From: Acidihalobacter yilgarnensis
GTDB taxonomy: Bacteria > Pseudomonadota > Gammaproteobacteria > DSM-5130 > Acidihalobacteraceae
NCBI RefSeq assembly: GCF_001753245.1
Contig: NZ_CP017415.1
Location: 682,001 to 746,000 of the forward strand
Reading direction: 5' to 3'
DNA: 64,000 nucleotides
The notes under the pieces were generated by a model that did not search any database, was not told the DNA's origin, and saw only the letters and a program-made list of their open reading frames with translations. Of this stretch, positions 1 through 9,262 are shown one piece after another. Made by a program: the position numbers and the translations under genes. Each line of letters starts with the position of its first letter. The stretch's first letter is position 1.

Positions 1-2
1 TG

Positions 3-1784
3 GATACGCGCTCGGATGTGTTCGCGCTCGGGGTTTTGTTTTACGAGTTGTTGACTGGCAAGCGCGCCTTTACCGGCGATTCGCCCGAGGCGATCCGCCG
101 CAACATCGTACAGCGTCGTCTCGATCCACCCTCTCGGGTTGCCGGTCAGGGGGATCCCAGGCTTGACCAGTTGGTGCTGCGCGCCACCGCACGGACACCC
201 GAGGACCGCTACACGGACGCGGGTGAATTTCGTCTGGCGCTTGCCGCGTTGAGTGACGTGAGCCATGAGGCCGGGCGCGGTAGCGGTCTGGATTTCATGC
301 TCCGACGCATCAAGCGCAAACCCGATTTTCCCGGATTTTCGCGTGCGATCCAGGAAATTAACCGCCTGTCTGCCGAGGCGAGCAACCGCAGCGTGGGACA
401 GCTCGCGAATGTCGTCCTGCAGGATTACGCGACCACACAAAAGCTGCTGCGACTGGCCAATTCGTCCTATTACGGTCAATTTGGCGGCAATATTCGTACA
501 ATCAGCCGGGCGATCATGATCCTAGGCTTCGAGCAGGTGCGTATGGCCGCGCTTAGCCTGATCCTGTTCGAGAATCTCAAGGATTCCGGTACTGACAGGC
601 ATCTGGTCGAGGGTTTGATCGCAGCCTTGCACAGCGCTGTGATCGCCAAGGCCGTGGCCGAGCAGCACACCAATTTGGAACCGGAGCAGGTCTTCATCTG
701 CGCGCTGATGTACACCGTAGGCCGGTTGCTGGTGATTTATTATTTTCCCGAAGAGTATGCGGATATCCGCCTGACGGCGGAGCGCCGCCGAGTGCCGGAA
801 TCGAGTGCTGCACGCGAGGTGTTGGGTGTTGATTACGCGCGTATCGGTAAGGCGGTGCTCAAGGAATGGAATTTCCCCGCCCCGATGATCCAGACGCTCA
901 CGCCGGTACCCGAGGGGACGGTCTCCAAGCCTGGCGCCGAGGATGAGCGCCTGCGTGTGGTGTGCGCATTTGCCAACGAACTCAGTGGCGAGGTGTCGAC
1001 CAAGAGCGCGGATGCCAGTCGTCGGTTGGATCGCCTGGCGACCCGTTTTCAGCCGGCACTGGGCCTCAAGCGTCGTCAGCTCGACGAGTTGATCGAATCC
1101 TCGCGCAGCAGCCTTCGCGCCTTCGTGGCCGGCACCGGTATCAGCCTACCCGATTGGGCGCTCTCGAAGATGCATGTGCCATCGACCGGCAGCGCTGGAG
1201 CTGCCGATGCAGGAGAGGCGGGCGCGATGACCGATTTCGACGCGCCTACGGCGTTGCAGATGAGCGATGAGCAACGTTTGGGCATGCTGATGGCTGGGGT
1301 CAATGACGTGACCGCCAGCCTGATGGATAAATTCAATCTGGCCGAGTTGCTCCAGGGCGTGCTGGAGATCATGTATCGCGGGGCGGGCGCCGAGCATGCG
1401 GTGTTGTTCCTGCTCGATGCGGCAGGTGGGCACGTGACCGCGCGCCTCGTGCTGGGAGATCGTGCCGAGGCTTTGTTTGGTCTGCGCCTACCGAGCGGTG
1501 CCGAACGGCGTGACGTGATAGCCCTTGGATTGTCGGTGGACAAGGATATCGTGGTGCAGGAGGTCGCAGCGGTGGAGCGGCCTGCACAGCGTTATCTGCC
1601 GAGCGAACTCGATGGCTTGTTGCGTGGCGAGCGCTTCCTCGTGTTGCCGCTGGTTGCGGCTGGTCGCCGGCTCGGTTTGTTCTATCTGGATCTTCCGCCG
1701 GGATTGATACTGGGAGACACGGTGCTGGCAGCCATCAAGACCTTGCGCAATCAGGCGGTCATGGCCTTGCGCCAAGGCAGGTAG
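3..1784 (+). CDS. Protein kinase (C-lobe)-HDOD-GAF signalling protein, 5' end outside window
   Basis: The reading frame is open from base 3, so the start lies upstream of the window. The first residues, DTRSDVFALG, are the kinase subdomain IX motif of a Hanks-type Ser/Thr kinase, followed by the C-lobe to about residue 80. Residues ~105-320 form an HDOD domain (a degenerate HD fold used in signalling), and ~425-585 look like a GAF domain. The catalytic kinase lobe is off-window, so kinase activity cannot be judged. The three-domain order suggests an intracellular signal integrator. The frame ends at TAG 1782-1784. The ligand of the GAF domain is unknown. Confidence 0.8.
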   Translation, partial: DTRSDVFALGVLFYELLTGKRAFTGDSPEAIRRNIVQRRLDPPSRVAGQGDPRLDQLVLRATARTPEDRYTDAGEFRLALAALSDVSHEAGRGSGLDFMLRRIKRKPDFPGFSRAIQEINRLSAEASNRSVGQLANVVLQDYATTQKLLRLANSSYYGQFGGNIRTISRAIMILGFEQVRMAALSLILFENLKDSGTDRHLVEGLIAALHSAVIAKAVAEQHTNLEPEQVFICALMYTVGRLLVIYYFPEEYADIRLTAERRRVPESSAAREVLGVDYARIGKAVLKEWNFPAPMIQTLTPVPEGTVSKPGAEDERLRVVCAFANELSGEVSTKSADASRRLDRLATRFQPALGLKRRQLDELIESSRSSLRAFVAGTGISLPDWALSKMHVPSTGSAGAADAGEAGAMTDFDAPTALQMSDEQRLGMLMAGVNDVTASLMDKFNLAELLQGVLEIMYRGAGAEHAVLFLLDAAGGHVTARLVLGDRAEALFGLRLPSGAERRDVIALGLSVDKDIVVQEVAAVERPAQRYLPSELDGLLRGERFLVLPLVAAGRRLGLFYLDLPPGLILGDTVLAAIKTLRNQAVMALRQGR

Positions 1785-2154
1785 GACGCGCCGGCGCGGC
1801 TGGGCCCAGTCAGCACCGTGAACAATCGATATGTAGCCGCTGACGGAACCTTGAGGCACCCTTGCGGGCGCCGTTCGCGTATTGATTTCCCGTTTGCTCT
1901 TTCCGTATTTGATCGAGATTATTATCAGCCGGGATCGTGAATCGATGAGCGATATCGAGGCAACGCATCGTGCAACCGAGTGCCTGAACGAGGTCGTTGA
2001 GGATTGGCATTGTACGGTCTGACGTTTTGACTGGAGCCGCTCGGTACGCCGCTAACGGTGGCGCGGTCTGGCGTCCGCTGAGGCGCGCGCGATCTGTTAA
2101 GCTGCGCCTTTGCGGTCGCCCGGCCGCAGTATCCAAGGCATCAAGAGGACTGCC
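1785..2154. other. Intergenic region upstream of ctpA, no gene seen
   Basis: This 370-base gap contains only short frames without ribosome binding sites. A TTGACT hexamer at 2027-2032 resembles a -35 element, but no good -10 lies 16-18 bases downstream. A small GC palindrome (1788-1797) follows the kinase stop codon. I see no terminator with a T-tract. Confidence 0.5.
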
Positions 2155-3447
2155 GTGAAGCCAGCATCTTCCCCTCGTCGATTACGACTGTCGACCGTCG
2201 TCCTTGTGTTCGTTTTCGGGCTGGTGGCCGGTATCGCGCTTGACCGCCAGTATCTCGCCGGCATCATTCCGGCAGCGGTCGTGCCCTGGAAGGCGGTTCC
2301 AGATTTTCTGCTGATGTCGCGGGCCTGGAATCTGATCGATGCGCATTACGTTGATCGCGCCTCGATCAAGCCGACCGACATGACCTATGCGGCCATCAGT
2401 GGCATGGTCGATTCACTGGGTGACACCGGACACAGCACCTTCCTGACGCCTGATATGGTCAAGATGGCCGACTCGGTCATCAGCGGGCACTTTGCCGGCA
2501 TCGGCGCAGAGGTCCAGCTCAAGGGGCGACAGGTCATGATCGTCACGCCGCTTGACGGCACGCCCGCACAACGCGCGCACCTACGGCCTGGTGACATTAT
2601 TCTCAAGGTTGATGGCAAGGATGTCACCGGCGAGCCCCTGGGCGAAGTGGTTGACCACATTCGTGGCCCAGTGGGTACGCGCGTGGTGCTCGATCTGATG
2701 GATCCGGCTACCGGCAAGAAGCGCATGGTCACACTGGTGCGCGCAAAGATACCGATCCACACCGTGAGCTGGCACATGCTACCGGGCACCGTGGTAGCCG
2801 ATGTGCGTATCTCCAGCTTCAGCAATGGCACGGCAGAGCAGCTTGCCAAGGCGCTGGGTGCAGCACGCAATGCCGGCGCGCGCGGGATTATTCTGGATTT
2901 ACGCAACGATCCGGGGGGGCTGCTCACCGAGGCGATCGACGTGGCCAGCCAGTTCGTGCCGAGTGGCAACGTAATGCTGGAACGCAACGTGCGGGGGCGT
3001 GTGCGCCCGATCAAGGTCAATCCCGATGTACCCAAGACCGGATTGCCGGTCGTGGTGTTGATCAATGGCGGCACAGCGAGTGCCGCCGAGATTGTCGCCG
3101 GCGCGCTCAAGGACGACCTGAATGCGCCACTGATCGGGGAGAAGACCTTCGGTACGGGTACGGTGTTGCAGCAGTTCATGTTGCCCGATGGCGCTGCGCT
3201 GTTGCTCGCGGTTGAGGAGTGGCTGACACCCAATGGTCATTCCTTCTGGCACAAGGGTCTGCAGCCGACGCAGAAGGTCGTGTTGCCGGCTGACGCGATG
3301 CTATTGCGACCCGACGCGATGTCCGATCTAACCGCAGCAGCCTTGCGCAAGTCGCAGGACGTGCAATTGCTCGCCGGTTTGCATGCGGTCGAGGGGCGTA
3401 TGAAAAAAGCGGCACAGGAAACCGTGGCGGTGTTGGGCAATCATTGA
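2155..3447 (+). CDS. ctpA: Carboxy-terminal processing protease (S41, CtpA/Prc type)
   Basis: Periplasmic serine endoprotease that trims C-termini of exported or membrane proteins. An N-terminal hydrophobic anchor (about residues 12-35) is followed by a PDZ domain (~100-185, with the LRPGDIILKVDGKDV core) and the S41 catalytic domain. The nucleophile lies in GGTASAAEIVAGAL and the catalytic Lys in GEKTFGTGTV. GTG 2155 is preferred because AGAGGA sits six bases upstream; a TTG at 2110 in the same frame has no such site. At 430 aa the length is normal for the family. A strong terminator follows the stop codon, so it appears monocistronic. Confidence 0.9.
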   Translation: MKPASSPRRLRLSTVVLVFVFGLVAGIALDRQYLAGIIPAAVVPWKAVPDFLLMSRAWNLIDAHYVDRASIKPTDMTYAAISGMVDSLGDTGHSTFLTPDMVKMADSVISGHFAGIGAEVQLKGRQVMIVTPLDGTPAQRAHLRPGDIILKVDGKDVTGEPLGEVVDHIRGPVGTRVVLDLMDPATGKKRMVTLVRAKIPIHTVSWHMLPGTVVADVRISSFSNGTAEQLAKALGAARNAGARGIILDLRNDPGGLLTEAIDVASQFVPSGNVMLERNVRGRVRPIKVNPDVPKTGLPVVVLINGGTASAAEIVAGALKDDLNAPLIGEKTFGTGTVLQQFMLPDGAALLLAVEEWLTPNGHSFWHKGLQPTQKVVLPADAMLLRPDAMSDLTAAALRKSQDVQLLAGLHAVEGRMKKAAQETVAVLGNH

Positions 3448-3453
3448 GTGAGT

Positions 3454-3490
3454 CCCGCCGGGCGGCTTCTCTCCCGGCGGGCTCTCGTTT
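3454..3490 (+). terminator. Intrinsic terminator of ctpA
   Basis: Perfect 9-bp stem CCCGCCGGG (3454-3462) / CCCGGCGGG (3473-3481) followed by CTCTCGTTT. It starts seven bases after the ctpA stop codon. It overlaps the region where the -35 element of the gcv promoter should lie. Confidence 0.75.
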
Positions 3491-3495
3491 ATAGT
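3467..3495 (+). promoter_or_regulatory. Candidate promoter of the gcv operon
   Basis: TATAGT at 3490-3495 matches the -10 consensus in five of six positions and lies about 25 bases upstream of the glycine riboswitch. The -35 at the right spacing (TTCTCT, 3467-3472) is poor, so the call rests on the -10 and its position. Confidence 0.4.
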
Positions 3496-3514
3496 TGGCC
3501 GCTCGATAGACAAG

Positions 3515-3692
3515 CCCGCTTGGAGAGACCCCGCCGTACGCGGGGCGCCGAAGGCGCAAACCGCCCGGAAACGCTCAGGCAAAAGGACACGCGGGCCGAT
3601 ATCGACTCTGGAGAGCGGCGGGTTGTACCCGCCCACCGAAGGGGAGGGCCCGCATCACGGGGTCTGATCTCTCAGGTCCGTGGACAGAGGGG
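3515..3692 (+). promoter_or_regulatory. Tandem glycine riboswitch
   Basis: Two glycine aptamers in series lie in the leader of gcvT. Aptamer 1 runs from about 3515 to 3600, with the conserved GGAGAG at 3522-3527, CGCCGAAGGCGCAAA around 3546-3560 and the ACGCTCAGGCAAAAGGAC block (3571-3588). Aptamer 2 runs from about 3607 to 3692, with GGAGAG at 3610-3615, CACCGAAGGGG around 3634-3644, CTCTCAGGT (3669-3677) and GGACAGAGGGG (3682-3692). Glycine riboswitches normally activate glycine-cleavage genes when glycine is high. The terminator that starts at the aptamer 2 boundary fits transcriptional control. Confidence 0.95.
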
Positions 3693-3732
3693 CGGCGACC
3701 GACATCCGGTGGATGTCGCCTGCCGCCTTTTT
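3691..3732 (+). terminator. Riboswitch expression-platform terminator
   Basis: Outer stem GGCGGC (3691-3696) / GCCGCC (3722-3727), inner stem CGACATCC (3700-3707) / GGATGTCG (3711-3718) with a three-base loop, then TTTTT at 3728-3732. The hairpin begins within the last bases of aptamer 2, so glycine binding can compete with it. gcvT begins 17 bases after the T-tract. Confidence 0.88.
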
Positions 3733-3748
3733 GATGGGAACCCGAGTG

Positions 3749-4834
3749 ATGACCCAACGTACCGCCTTGCACACCGAACACCTCGCCGCTGGCGCCAAGA
3801 TGGTCGATTTTGCCGGCTGGGACATGCCGTTGCATTATGGCTCTCAGTTGGAAGAGCATCACCGGGTCCGCCGCGGTGCCGGCGTCTTTGATGTTTCCCA
3901 TATGACCGTGCTGGATCTCGCCGGTCCCGGCGCGCGCGATTTTCTGCGACACCTGCTCGCCAACGATGTCGATCGACTCAAGCAGCCAGGCAAGGCGCTG
4001 TACAGCTGTATGTTGCAGGCCGATGGCGGCGTGATCGATGATCTAATTACCTACTACCTGGGCGAAGGCCGCTACCGCACGGTGGTGAATGCCGCCACCC
4101 GCGACAAAGATCTTGCGTGGATACGCCACCAGGCCGAGGCCTTCGAGGTTGTCGTCACCGTGCGCGACGATCTGTCGATGCTCGCCGTGCAGGGACCAAA
4201 CGCGCGCACCCTCGCTGCCACGGTATTGGGTGGCGAGGCGGGTATGCGGGCCCTCGAACTCAGCATCTTCCAGGCCGTCGAGCTGGGCGAACGATTCGTG
4301 GCACGTACCGGCTATACCGGTGAGGACGGCTTCGAGATCATGTTGCCGAACGAGGAAGCTGCAGAATTCTGGCGCGCGCTACTGGCGGCCGGTGTGCACC
4401 CCATTGGCCTCGGCGCGCGCGATACCCTGCGTTTAGAGGCCGGCATGAATTTGTATGGTACCGACATGGACGAAACCATCACGCCGCTCGAATGCGGGCT
4501 TGCATGGACCCTCGCCTGGGAACCTCTGTCGCGTGACTTCATTGGGCGCAAGGCGCTGGAGCATCAACGCGCCGAGGGTCGCCTGCGTCGCTTCGTGGGC
4601 TTGGTGCTGGAGGATCGCGGCGTGCTGCGCGGTCATCAGCGCGTGATCGTCGAGGGATCTGGCGAGGGCGAAACCACCAGTGGCACTTTTTCACCTACCT
4701 TGGGTATGGCGATCGCGCTGGCGCGGGTGCCCGCGGGGACGGAGGAGACCTGCGAGGTCGAAATTCGCGGCAAGCGCCTGAAGGCACGTGTAGTTAAACC
4801 GCCTTTCGTGCGCAATGGGCAGAGCTGTCTCTAG
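3749..4834 (+). CDS. gcvT: Glycine cleavage system T protein (aminomethyltransferase)
   Basis: T subunit of the glycine cleavage complex. It transfers the aminomethyl carbon from lipoylated GcvH to tetrahydrofolate, giving methylene-THF and ammonia. The 361-aa protein has the usual family length. It begins [19 protein letters not shown] and carries the folate-binding core [19 protein letters not shown] and the later [10 protein letters not shown] motif. The frame is open further upstream, but an earlier start would lie inside the riboswitch and terminator, so ATG 3749 is chosen. First gene of the gcvT-gcvH-gcvPA-tpx-gcvPB operon. Confidence 0.96.
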   Translation: MTQRTALHTEHLAAGAKMVDFAGWDMPLHYGSQLEEHHRVRRGAGVFDVSHMTVLDLAGPGARDFLRHLLANDVDRLKQPGKALYSCMLQADGGVIDDLITYYLGEGRYRTVVNAATRDKDLAWIRHQAEAFEVVVTVRDDLSMLAVQGPNARTLAATVLGGEAGMRALELSIFQAVELGERFVARTGYTGEDGFEIMLPNEEAAEFWRALLAAGVHPIGLGARDTLRLEAGMNLYGTDMDETITPLECGLAWTLAWEPLSRDFIGRKALEHQRAEGRLRRFVGLVLEDRGVLRGHQRVIVEGSGEGETTSGTFSPTLGMAIALARVPAGTEETCEVEIRGKRLKARVVKPPFVRNGQSCL

Positions 4835-4896
4835 CCGAAATGCGGCTGGAATAGACATTAACAATTCATGCAAAACAGTCTCGGGAGACAATCGCA

Positions 4897-5289
4897 ATGA
4901 GTCAGCAGATGGCGGAACTGAAATTCACTCGGAGTCATGAATGGGTGCGCGACAATGGTGATGGCAGCTGCACCGTCGGCATCACCGATCATGCGCAGGA
5001 ACTACTGGGCGATCTGGTCTTCGTCGAGCCACCCGAGGCTGGCCGACAGGTCCATGCGGGCGATGCCTGTGCCGTGGTGGAATCGGTCAAGGCCGCTTCC
5101 GATGTGTATGCACCGTTGGCCGGCGAGGTACTGGAAGGTAACGAAGCGCTCGCGGATAGTCCTGAGCTGATCAACCAGGATGCCTACGGTGATGGTTGGA
5201 TTTTTCGTCTGCGCCTGAATGCGGTAGGCGATCTGGCCGAACTGATGGATGCGGATGCCTATACCGCTTTTGTGGAAGCCGAGGGCTAA
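4897..5289 (+). CDS. gcvH: Glycine cleavage system H protein (lipoyl carrier)
   Basis: Small lipoyl-domain protein (130 aa) that shuttles the aminomethyl intermediate between the P, T and L subunits. The lipoylated lysine is Lys65 in [17 protein letters not shown]. Start ATG 4897 is preceded by GGGAGA ten bases upstream. It lies 62 bases after gcvT and 24 bases before gcvPA, so it is cotranscribed. Confidence 0.96.
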   Translation: MSQQMAELKFTRSHEWVRDNGDGSCTVGITDHAQELLGDLVFVEPPEAGRQVHAGDACAVVESVKAASDVYAPLAGEVLEGNEALADSPELINQDAYGDGWIFRLRLNAVGDLAELMDADAYTAFVEAEG

Positions 5290-5313
5290 GGCCCCGTCGA
5301 GGACAACACACTA

Positions 5314-6675
5314 ATGCCGTTTATTCCACATACCGACGCCGATGTCCGCGACATGCTCGCAGCCATTGGCGTGGCCGATATCGAAGATCTGTTCGACGAA
5401 ATTCCCACAGCGTTGCGCGCCAAGGGCTTGGATGGTGTGCCGCCGGCACTGTCCGAGATGGAAACCCTGCGGCTGATGCGCGAGCGAGCGAGTCAGGACC
5501 GCGCGATGCTCAATTTCATCGGCGCGGGTGCCTATGAGCACCACATCCCGGCGGCGGTCTGGGAAATCGCCACCCGCGGCGAGTTCTACAGCGCCTACAC
5601 ACCCTATCAGGCCGAGGCCTCGCAGGGCACGCTGCAACTGATTTACGAATACCAGACCATGATGACCGGGCTGACCGGCATGGCGGTGTCTAACGCGTCG
5701 CTGTACGACGGTGCCTCCGCGTTGGCCGAGGCAGTGCTCATGGCGGTGCGTCTCAACCGACGCGCAACTACGCGTCGCGTGCTGGTCCCCACCAGCCTCA
5801 ATCCCGCATGGCGCGCCACGACGCATAATATCGTGCACAACCAGGGTATCCAGCTGGTCGATCTGCCCTGCGATCCGGTCAGCGGCCGTATAGACGTCTC
5901 GACGCTCGCAGCCTATGAAGGACAGGGCGCGGTGACCGCCCTGGTCGTGCCGCAGCCGAATTTCTTCGGCGTGCTCGAGGAGGTCGATGCACTGACCGAC
6001 TGGGCCGCGCAGCACGATGTGATCCTGATCGCGGCCGTCAATCCGCTCACCTTGGCGCTGCTCAAACCGCCGGGCGAGTGGGGCGCGGCCGGTGTCGACA
6101 TCGTCGTCGGTGATGGTCAGCCTCTCGGTGCCCCATTGTCCTACGGTGGTCCGTACTATGGTTTTATGTGTGCCCGTAAACAGCACGTGCGGCAGATGCC
6201 TGGGCGTATTGTCGGTCGCGCGGTAGATGCCGACGGCAAGCCCGGTTTCGTGCTCACGCTGCAGGCACGCGAGCAGCACATCCGCCGCTCCAAGGCGACC
6301 TCCAATATTTGCACCAATCAAGGTCTGGTGGTGACGGCCTCGACCATTCACATGGCGATTCTCGGTCCAGAAGGGCTGGCGCGCGCGGCCGGGAGCAGCT
6401 ACGCGAACACCCATGCGCTGGTTGATCGCGCGGATGCTTTGGGGGTCCGCCCCGTGTTTACCGGCGATTATTTCCACGAAGTTGCCCTGCGCCTGCCGCG
6501 CCCAGCGGCCGACGTACTGGCGGCTATGGCCGCAGATGGGATTCAGGCGGGTTACGATCTCGGTAAAATCGATTCCTCACTGGACAACGCGCTATTGGTC
6601 TGTGCTACCGAAACCAAAATACCGGAAGATATTGACCGTTATATCGACAGTCTCAAGCGTGCCCTCAAGGGCTGA
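5314..6675 (+). CDS. gcvPA: Glycine dehydrogenase (decarboxylating) subunit 1
   Basis: N-terminal half of the P protein in organisms that split glycine decarboxylase into two polypeptides (alpha2beta2). It begins [15 protein letters not shown] and carries the family segments [16 protein letters not shown] and [14 protein letters not shown]. At 453 aa it has the expected length for subunit 1. The PLP lysine is on the partner subunit gcvPB, which here is separated from gcvPA by tpx. Confidence 0.95.
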   Translation: MPFIPHTDADVRDMLAAIGVADIEDLFDEIPTALRAKGLDGVPPALSEMETLRLMRERASQDRAMLNFIGAGAYEHHIPAAVWEIATRGEFYSAYTPYQAEASQGTLQLIYEYQTMMTGLTGMAVSNASLYDGASALAEAVLMAVRLNRRATTRRVLVPTSLNPAWRATTHNIVHNQGIQLVDLPCDPVSGRIDVSTLAAYEGQGAVTALVVPQPNFFGVLEEVDALTDWAAQHDVILIAAVNPLTLALLKPPGEWGAAGVDIVVGDGQPLGAPLSYGGPYYGFMCARKQHVRQMPGRIVGRAVDADGKPGFVLTLQAREQHIRRSKATSNICTNQGLVVTASTIHMAILGPEGLARAAGSSYANTHALVDRADALGVRPVFTGDYFHEVALRLPRPAADVLAAMAADGIQAGYDLGKIDSSLDNALLVCATETKIPEDIDRYIDSLKRALKG

Positions 6676-6696
6676 CCACAACCGAAGGAGAAGCAG

Positions 6697-7197
6697 ATGG
6701 CCACGATCACCCTGCAAGGCAATCCGATCCATACTCACGGCGAGCTACCCAAGATCGGTGCGTCAGCGCCGGATTTCCATCTCGTGGACGGCGATCTGAA
6801 CGACGTCAATCTGGCCAGCTATGCCGGCAAGAAAAAACTGCTCAATATCGTGCCGAGTCTGGATACACCGACCTGCGCACTGTCTACACGCAAATTCAAC
6901 GAGTTCGCCAAGGGGCGTGACGGTGTGGTGATGCTGATGGTCTCCGCCGACCTGCCGTTCGCGCAAAAGCGCTTCTGTGATGACGCAGGCTTGTCCAATG
7001 TGATCTCGCTGTCGCTGATGCGTACTCGCGCCTTCGCCAAGGACTACGGTGTGTTGATCGAGGACGGTCCGCTGGCAGGCATCACCGCGCGCGCAGTGGT
7101 CGTACTTGATGAGAACGACCAGGTGGTTTACACCCAAATGGTATCCGAGATCGCCGACGAACCCGATTACGAAGCTGCCCTGGCGGCCCTGGCTTGA
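6697..7197 (+). CDS. tpx: Thiol peroxidase (atypical 2-Cys peroxiredoxin)
   Basis: Thioredoxin-dependent peroxidase that reduces H2O2 and alkyl hydroperoxides. The 166-aa protein has peroxidatic Cys60 in [15 protein letters not shown] and resolving Cys94 in [12 protein letters not shown], the spacing of the Tpx family. AAGGAG precedes ATG 6697. It lies 21 bases after gcvPA and 70 bases before gcvPB, so it sits inside the glycine-cleavage operon. That position is unusual and would put peroxide defence under the riboswitch. Confidence 0.95.
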   Translation: MATITLQGNPIHTHGELPKIGASAPDFHLVDGDLNDVNLASYAGKKKLLNIVPSLDTPTCALSTRKFNEFAKGRDGVVMLMVSADLPFAQKRFCDDAGLSNVISLSLMRTRAFAKDYGVLIEDGPLAGITARAVVVLDENDQVVYTQMVSEIADEPDYEAALAALA

Positions 7198-7267
7198 AGC
7201 TGCGCCGCCGGCGTGCGTCCAGCCGTACCGGCGGCGTTATTCCATTCATTTTGAGAGTGTGTCACCC

Positions 7268-8719
7268 ATGCTGATCTTCGAACACGCCCGTCCGGGCCGT
7301 CGTGCCGCTGCTCAGGCACCGTTGCAGGCCGCCGTTACGGCAAGTCTGCCAGAACGTTTCCGGCGCGGCAGCGCCACGGGGTTGCCCGAAGTGTCCGAGT
7401 TGCAGGCGGTGCGTCATTACACCCGGTTGTCGCAGAAGAACTTCTCCATCGACACGCACTTCTATCCGTTGGGGTCGTGCACCATGAAGTACAACCCGCG
7501 GGGCTCGAACGCCGCGGCGATGCTCGACGGTTTTCTCGGCCTGCATCCGCATACTCCTGACGCCTACGCGCAAGGCATGCTGAGCTGTCTCCACGAACTG
7601 CAGGAGATGCTCAAGGGCGTGACCGGCATGCGCGGCGTCTCGTTGACGCCGATGGCGGGTGCGCAGGGCGAATTCGCCGGCGTGGCGATGATCCGTGCGT
7701 ATCACGAGGCTCGCGGTGACAGCGCGCGGACCGAGATCCTGGTGCCTGACGCCGCGCACGGCACCAACCCGGCGACTGCGACCATGTGCGGTTACGGCGT
7801 GCGTGAAATTCCGACCGACGCCGAGGGCGACGTCGACATGGCGGCTCTGCGCGCCGCCGTCGGTCCACAGACTGCGGGCATCATGTTGACCAATCCTTCG
7901 ACGCTGGGCGTGTTTGAGCGCCGCATCCACGAGATTGCTGCGATCGTGCACGAGGCGGGCGGTCTGCTGTACTACGACGGCGCCAATCTCAACGCCATTC
8001 TCGGCAAGGTGCGCCCCGGCGACATGGGCTTTGATGTCATCCACATGAATCTGCACAAGACCTTTTCCACCCCACATGGCGGCGGCGGTCCAGGCGCTGG
8101 CGCGGTCGGCGTCGGCGAACGTTTGCTGCCTTTCATGCCGGTGCCTGTGGTGGCGCGTGAGGAGGCGGGATACAGATTGCTGACCGAACACGATATGCCG
8201 CAGAGCATCGGCCGGCTGTCTGCCTTCATGGGCAATGTCGGCGTTCTGCTGCGCGCTTATGCTTACATGCGCATGCTGGGACACGAGGGCATGCAGCGCG
8301 TGGCCGAGTACGCCACCCTGAATGCCAACTACCTCGCCGTCCGGTTACGCGACGCGGGCTTCACACTGGCCTATCCGCGACGCCGGGCAACGCATGAATT
8401 CGTGGTCACGCTCAAGCGTGAGGCCAAGGAAACTGGCGTGACGGCGATGGATTACGCCAAGCGTCTGCTCGATTACGGCTTCCATGCGCCGACTACCTAT
8501 TTCCCTTTGCTGGTACCCGAGTGCCTGCTGATCGAGCCGACGGAGACCGAGGCGCGCGAGGATTTGGATGGTTTTATCGAGGCGATGGCGACGATCCGTC
8601 GCGAATCAATGAGCGAAGCCGATATGGTCAAGGGCGCGCCCTACCGATTGCCCAACCGTCGTTTCGACGAGGTGCGCGCGGCGCGCGAGCTGGACCTGCG
8701 CTGGCAGCCGGGACAGTGA
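7268..8719 (+). CDS. gcvPB: Glycine dehydrogenase (decarboxylating) subunit 2
   Basis: C-terminal half of the split P protein; it binds PLP and decarboxylates glycine. The PLP lysine is Lys264 in [18 protein letters not shown], followed by the glycine-rich loop. ATG 7268 ([13 protein letters not shown]) is preferred over a start at 7106, which would overlap tpx by 90 bases. At 483 aa the length is normal. Last gene of the operon; no gcvL (lipoamide dehydrogenase) is nearby. Confidence 0.95.
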   Translation: MLIFEHARPGRRAAAQAPLQAAVTASLPERFRRGSATGLPEVSELQAVRHYTRLSQKNFSIDTHFYPLGSCTMKYNPRGSNAAAMLDGFLGLHPHTPDAYAQGMLSCLHELQEMLKGVTGMRGVSLTPMAGAQGEFAGVAMIRAYHEARGDSARTEILVPDAAHGTNPATATMCGYGVREIPTDAEGDVDMAALRAAVGPQTAGIMLTNPSTLGVFERRIHEIAAIVHEAGGLLYYDGANLNAILGKVRPGDMGFDVIHMNLHKTFSTPHGGGGPGAGAVGVGERLLPFMPVPVVAREEAGYRLLTEHDMPQSIGRLSAFMGNVGVLLRAYAYMRMLGHEGMQRVAEYATLNANYLAVRLRDAGFTLAYPRRRATHEFVVTLKREAKETGVTAMDYAKRLLDYGFHAPTTYFPLLVPECLLIEPTETEAREDLDGFIEAMATIRRESMSEADMVKGAPYRLPNRRFDEVRAARELDLRWQPGQ

Positions 8720-8805
8720 AGCCTATGAAGCCCTGAGGCCAATTCATCGCCCTGAAACCTTTCCCCGTTAGCGTGTTGTCTTCGCGCAACGGGGTATGGG
8801 GTTTC

Positions 8806-9165
8806 ATGGCGTCGAGCGGTTACACGGGCTTCAAGCGTATCGTCAAGGCGGCCGGCTACTCCTGGCACGGCTTGTGTTCCACCTTTCGCCACGAGTCCGC
8901 CTTTCGACAGGAGCTGGCGCTCAGTGCCGTGCTCGTGCCGCTGGCGTTCTGGTTGGGCCAGGACGCCGTTGCACGGGCACTGATGATTGGCTGCGTCTTT
9001 CTGGTGCTCGTCGTCGAGTTGCTCAATTCCGCAATCGAGGCGGCCATCGACCGCTTCGGAGGCGAGCACCACCTGTTGTCCGCACGAGCGAAGGACATGG
9101 GCTCGGCGGCAGTGCTGGTCGCGATCCTCAATGCGCTAATCGTGTGGGCACTGTTGTTAATCTGA
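8806..9165 (+). CDS. dgkA: Diacylglycerol kinase (prokaryotic DgkA)
   Basis: Inner-membrane kinase that converts diacylglycerol to phosphatidic acid. The 119-aa protein has three membrane segments and the signature ELLNSAIEAAIDRFG with the catalytic Glu, followed by RAKDMGSAAV. ATG 8806 is chosen because it gives the normal family length; a TTG at 8773 would add 11 residues. It recycles diacylglycerol, which matters given the phospholipase and PAP2-type genes nearby. Confidence 0.93.
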   Translation: MASSGYTGFKRIVKAAGYSWHGLCSTFRHESAFRQELALSAVLVPLAFWLGQDAVARALMIGCVFLVLVVELLNSAIEAAIDRFGGEHHLLSARAKDMGSAAVLVAILNALIVWALLLI

Positions 9166-9262
9166 GTGCTGAAGGCGTCTTCATCGCATCGTCAAACCGA
9201 TGAGATCGGGTTGTCATCTTGTCCACCCATAGTGCCTCCATCCGGGCGGCTGGGGATGGGGC

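Noticed and set aside
7106-7267. A longer start for gcvPB
   Set aside because: It would overlap the conserved end of tpx by 90 bases and add residues with no family counterpart; ATG 7268 gives the normal length.
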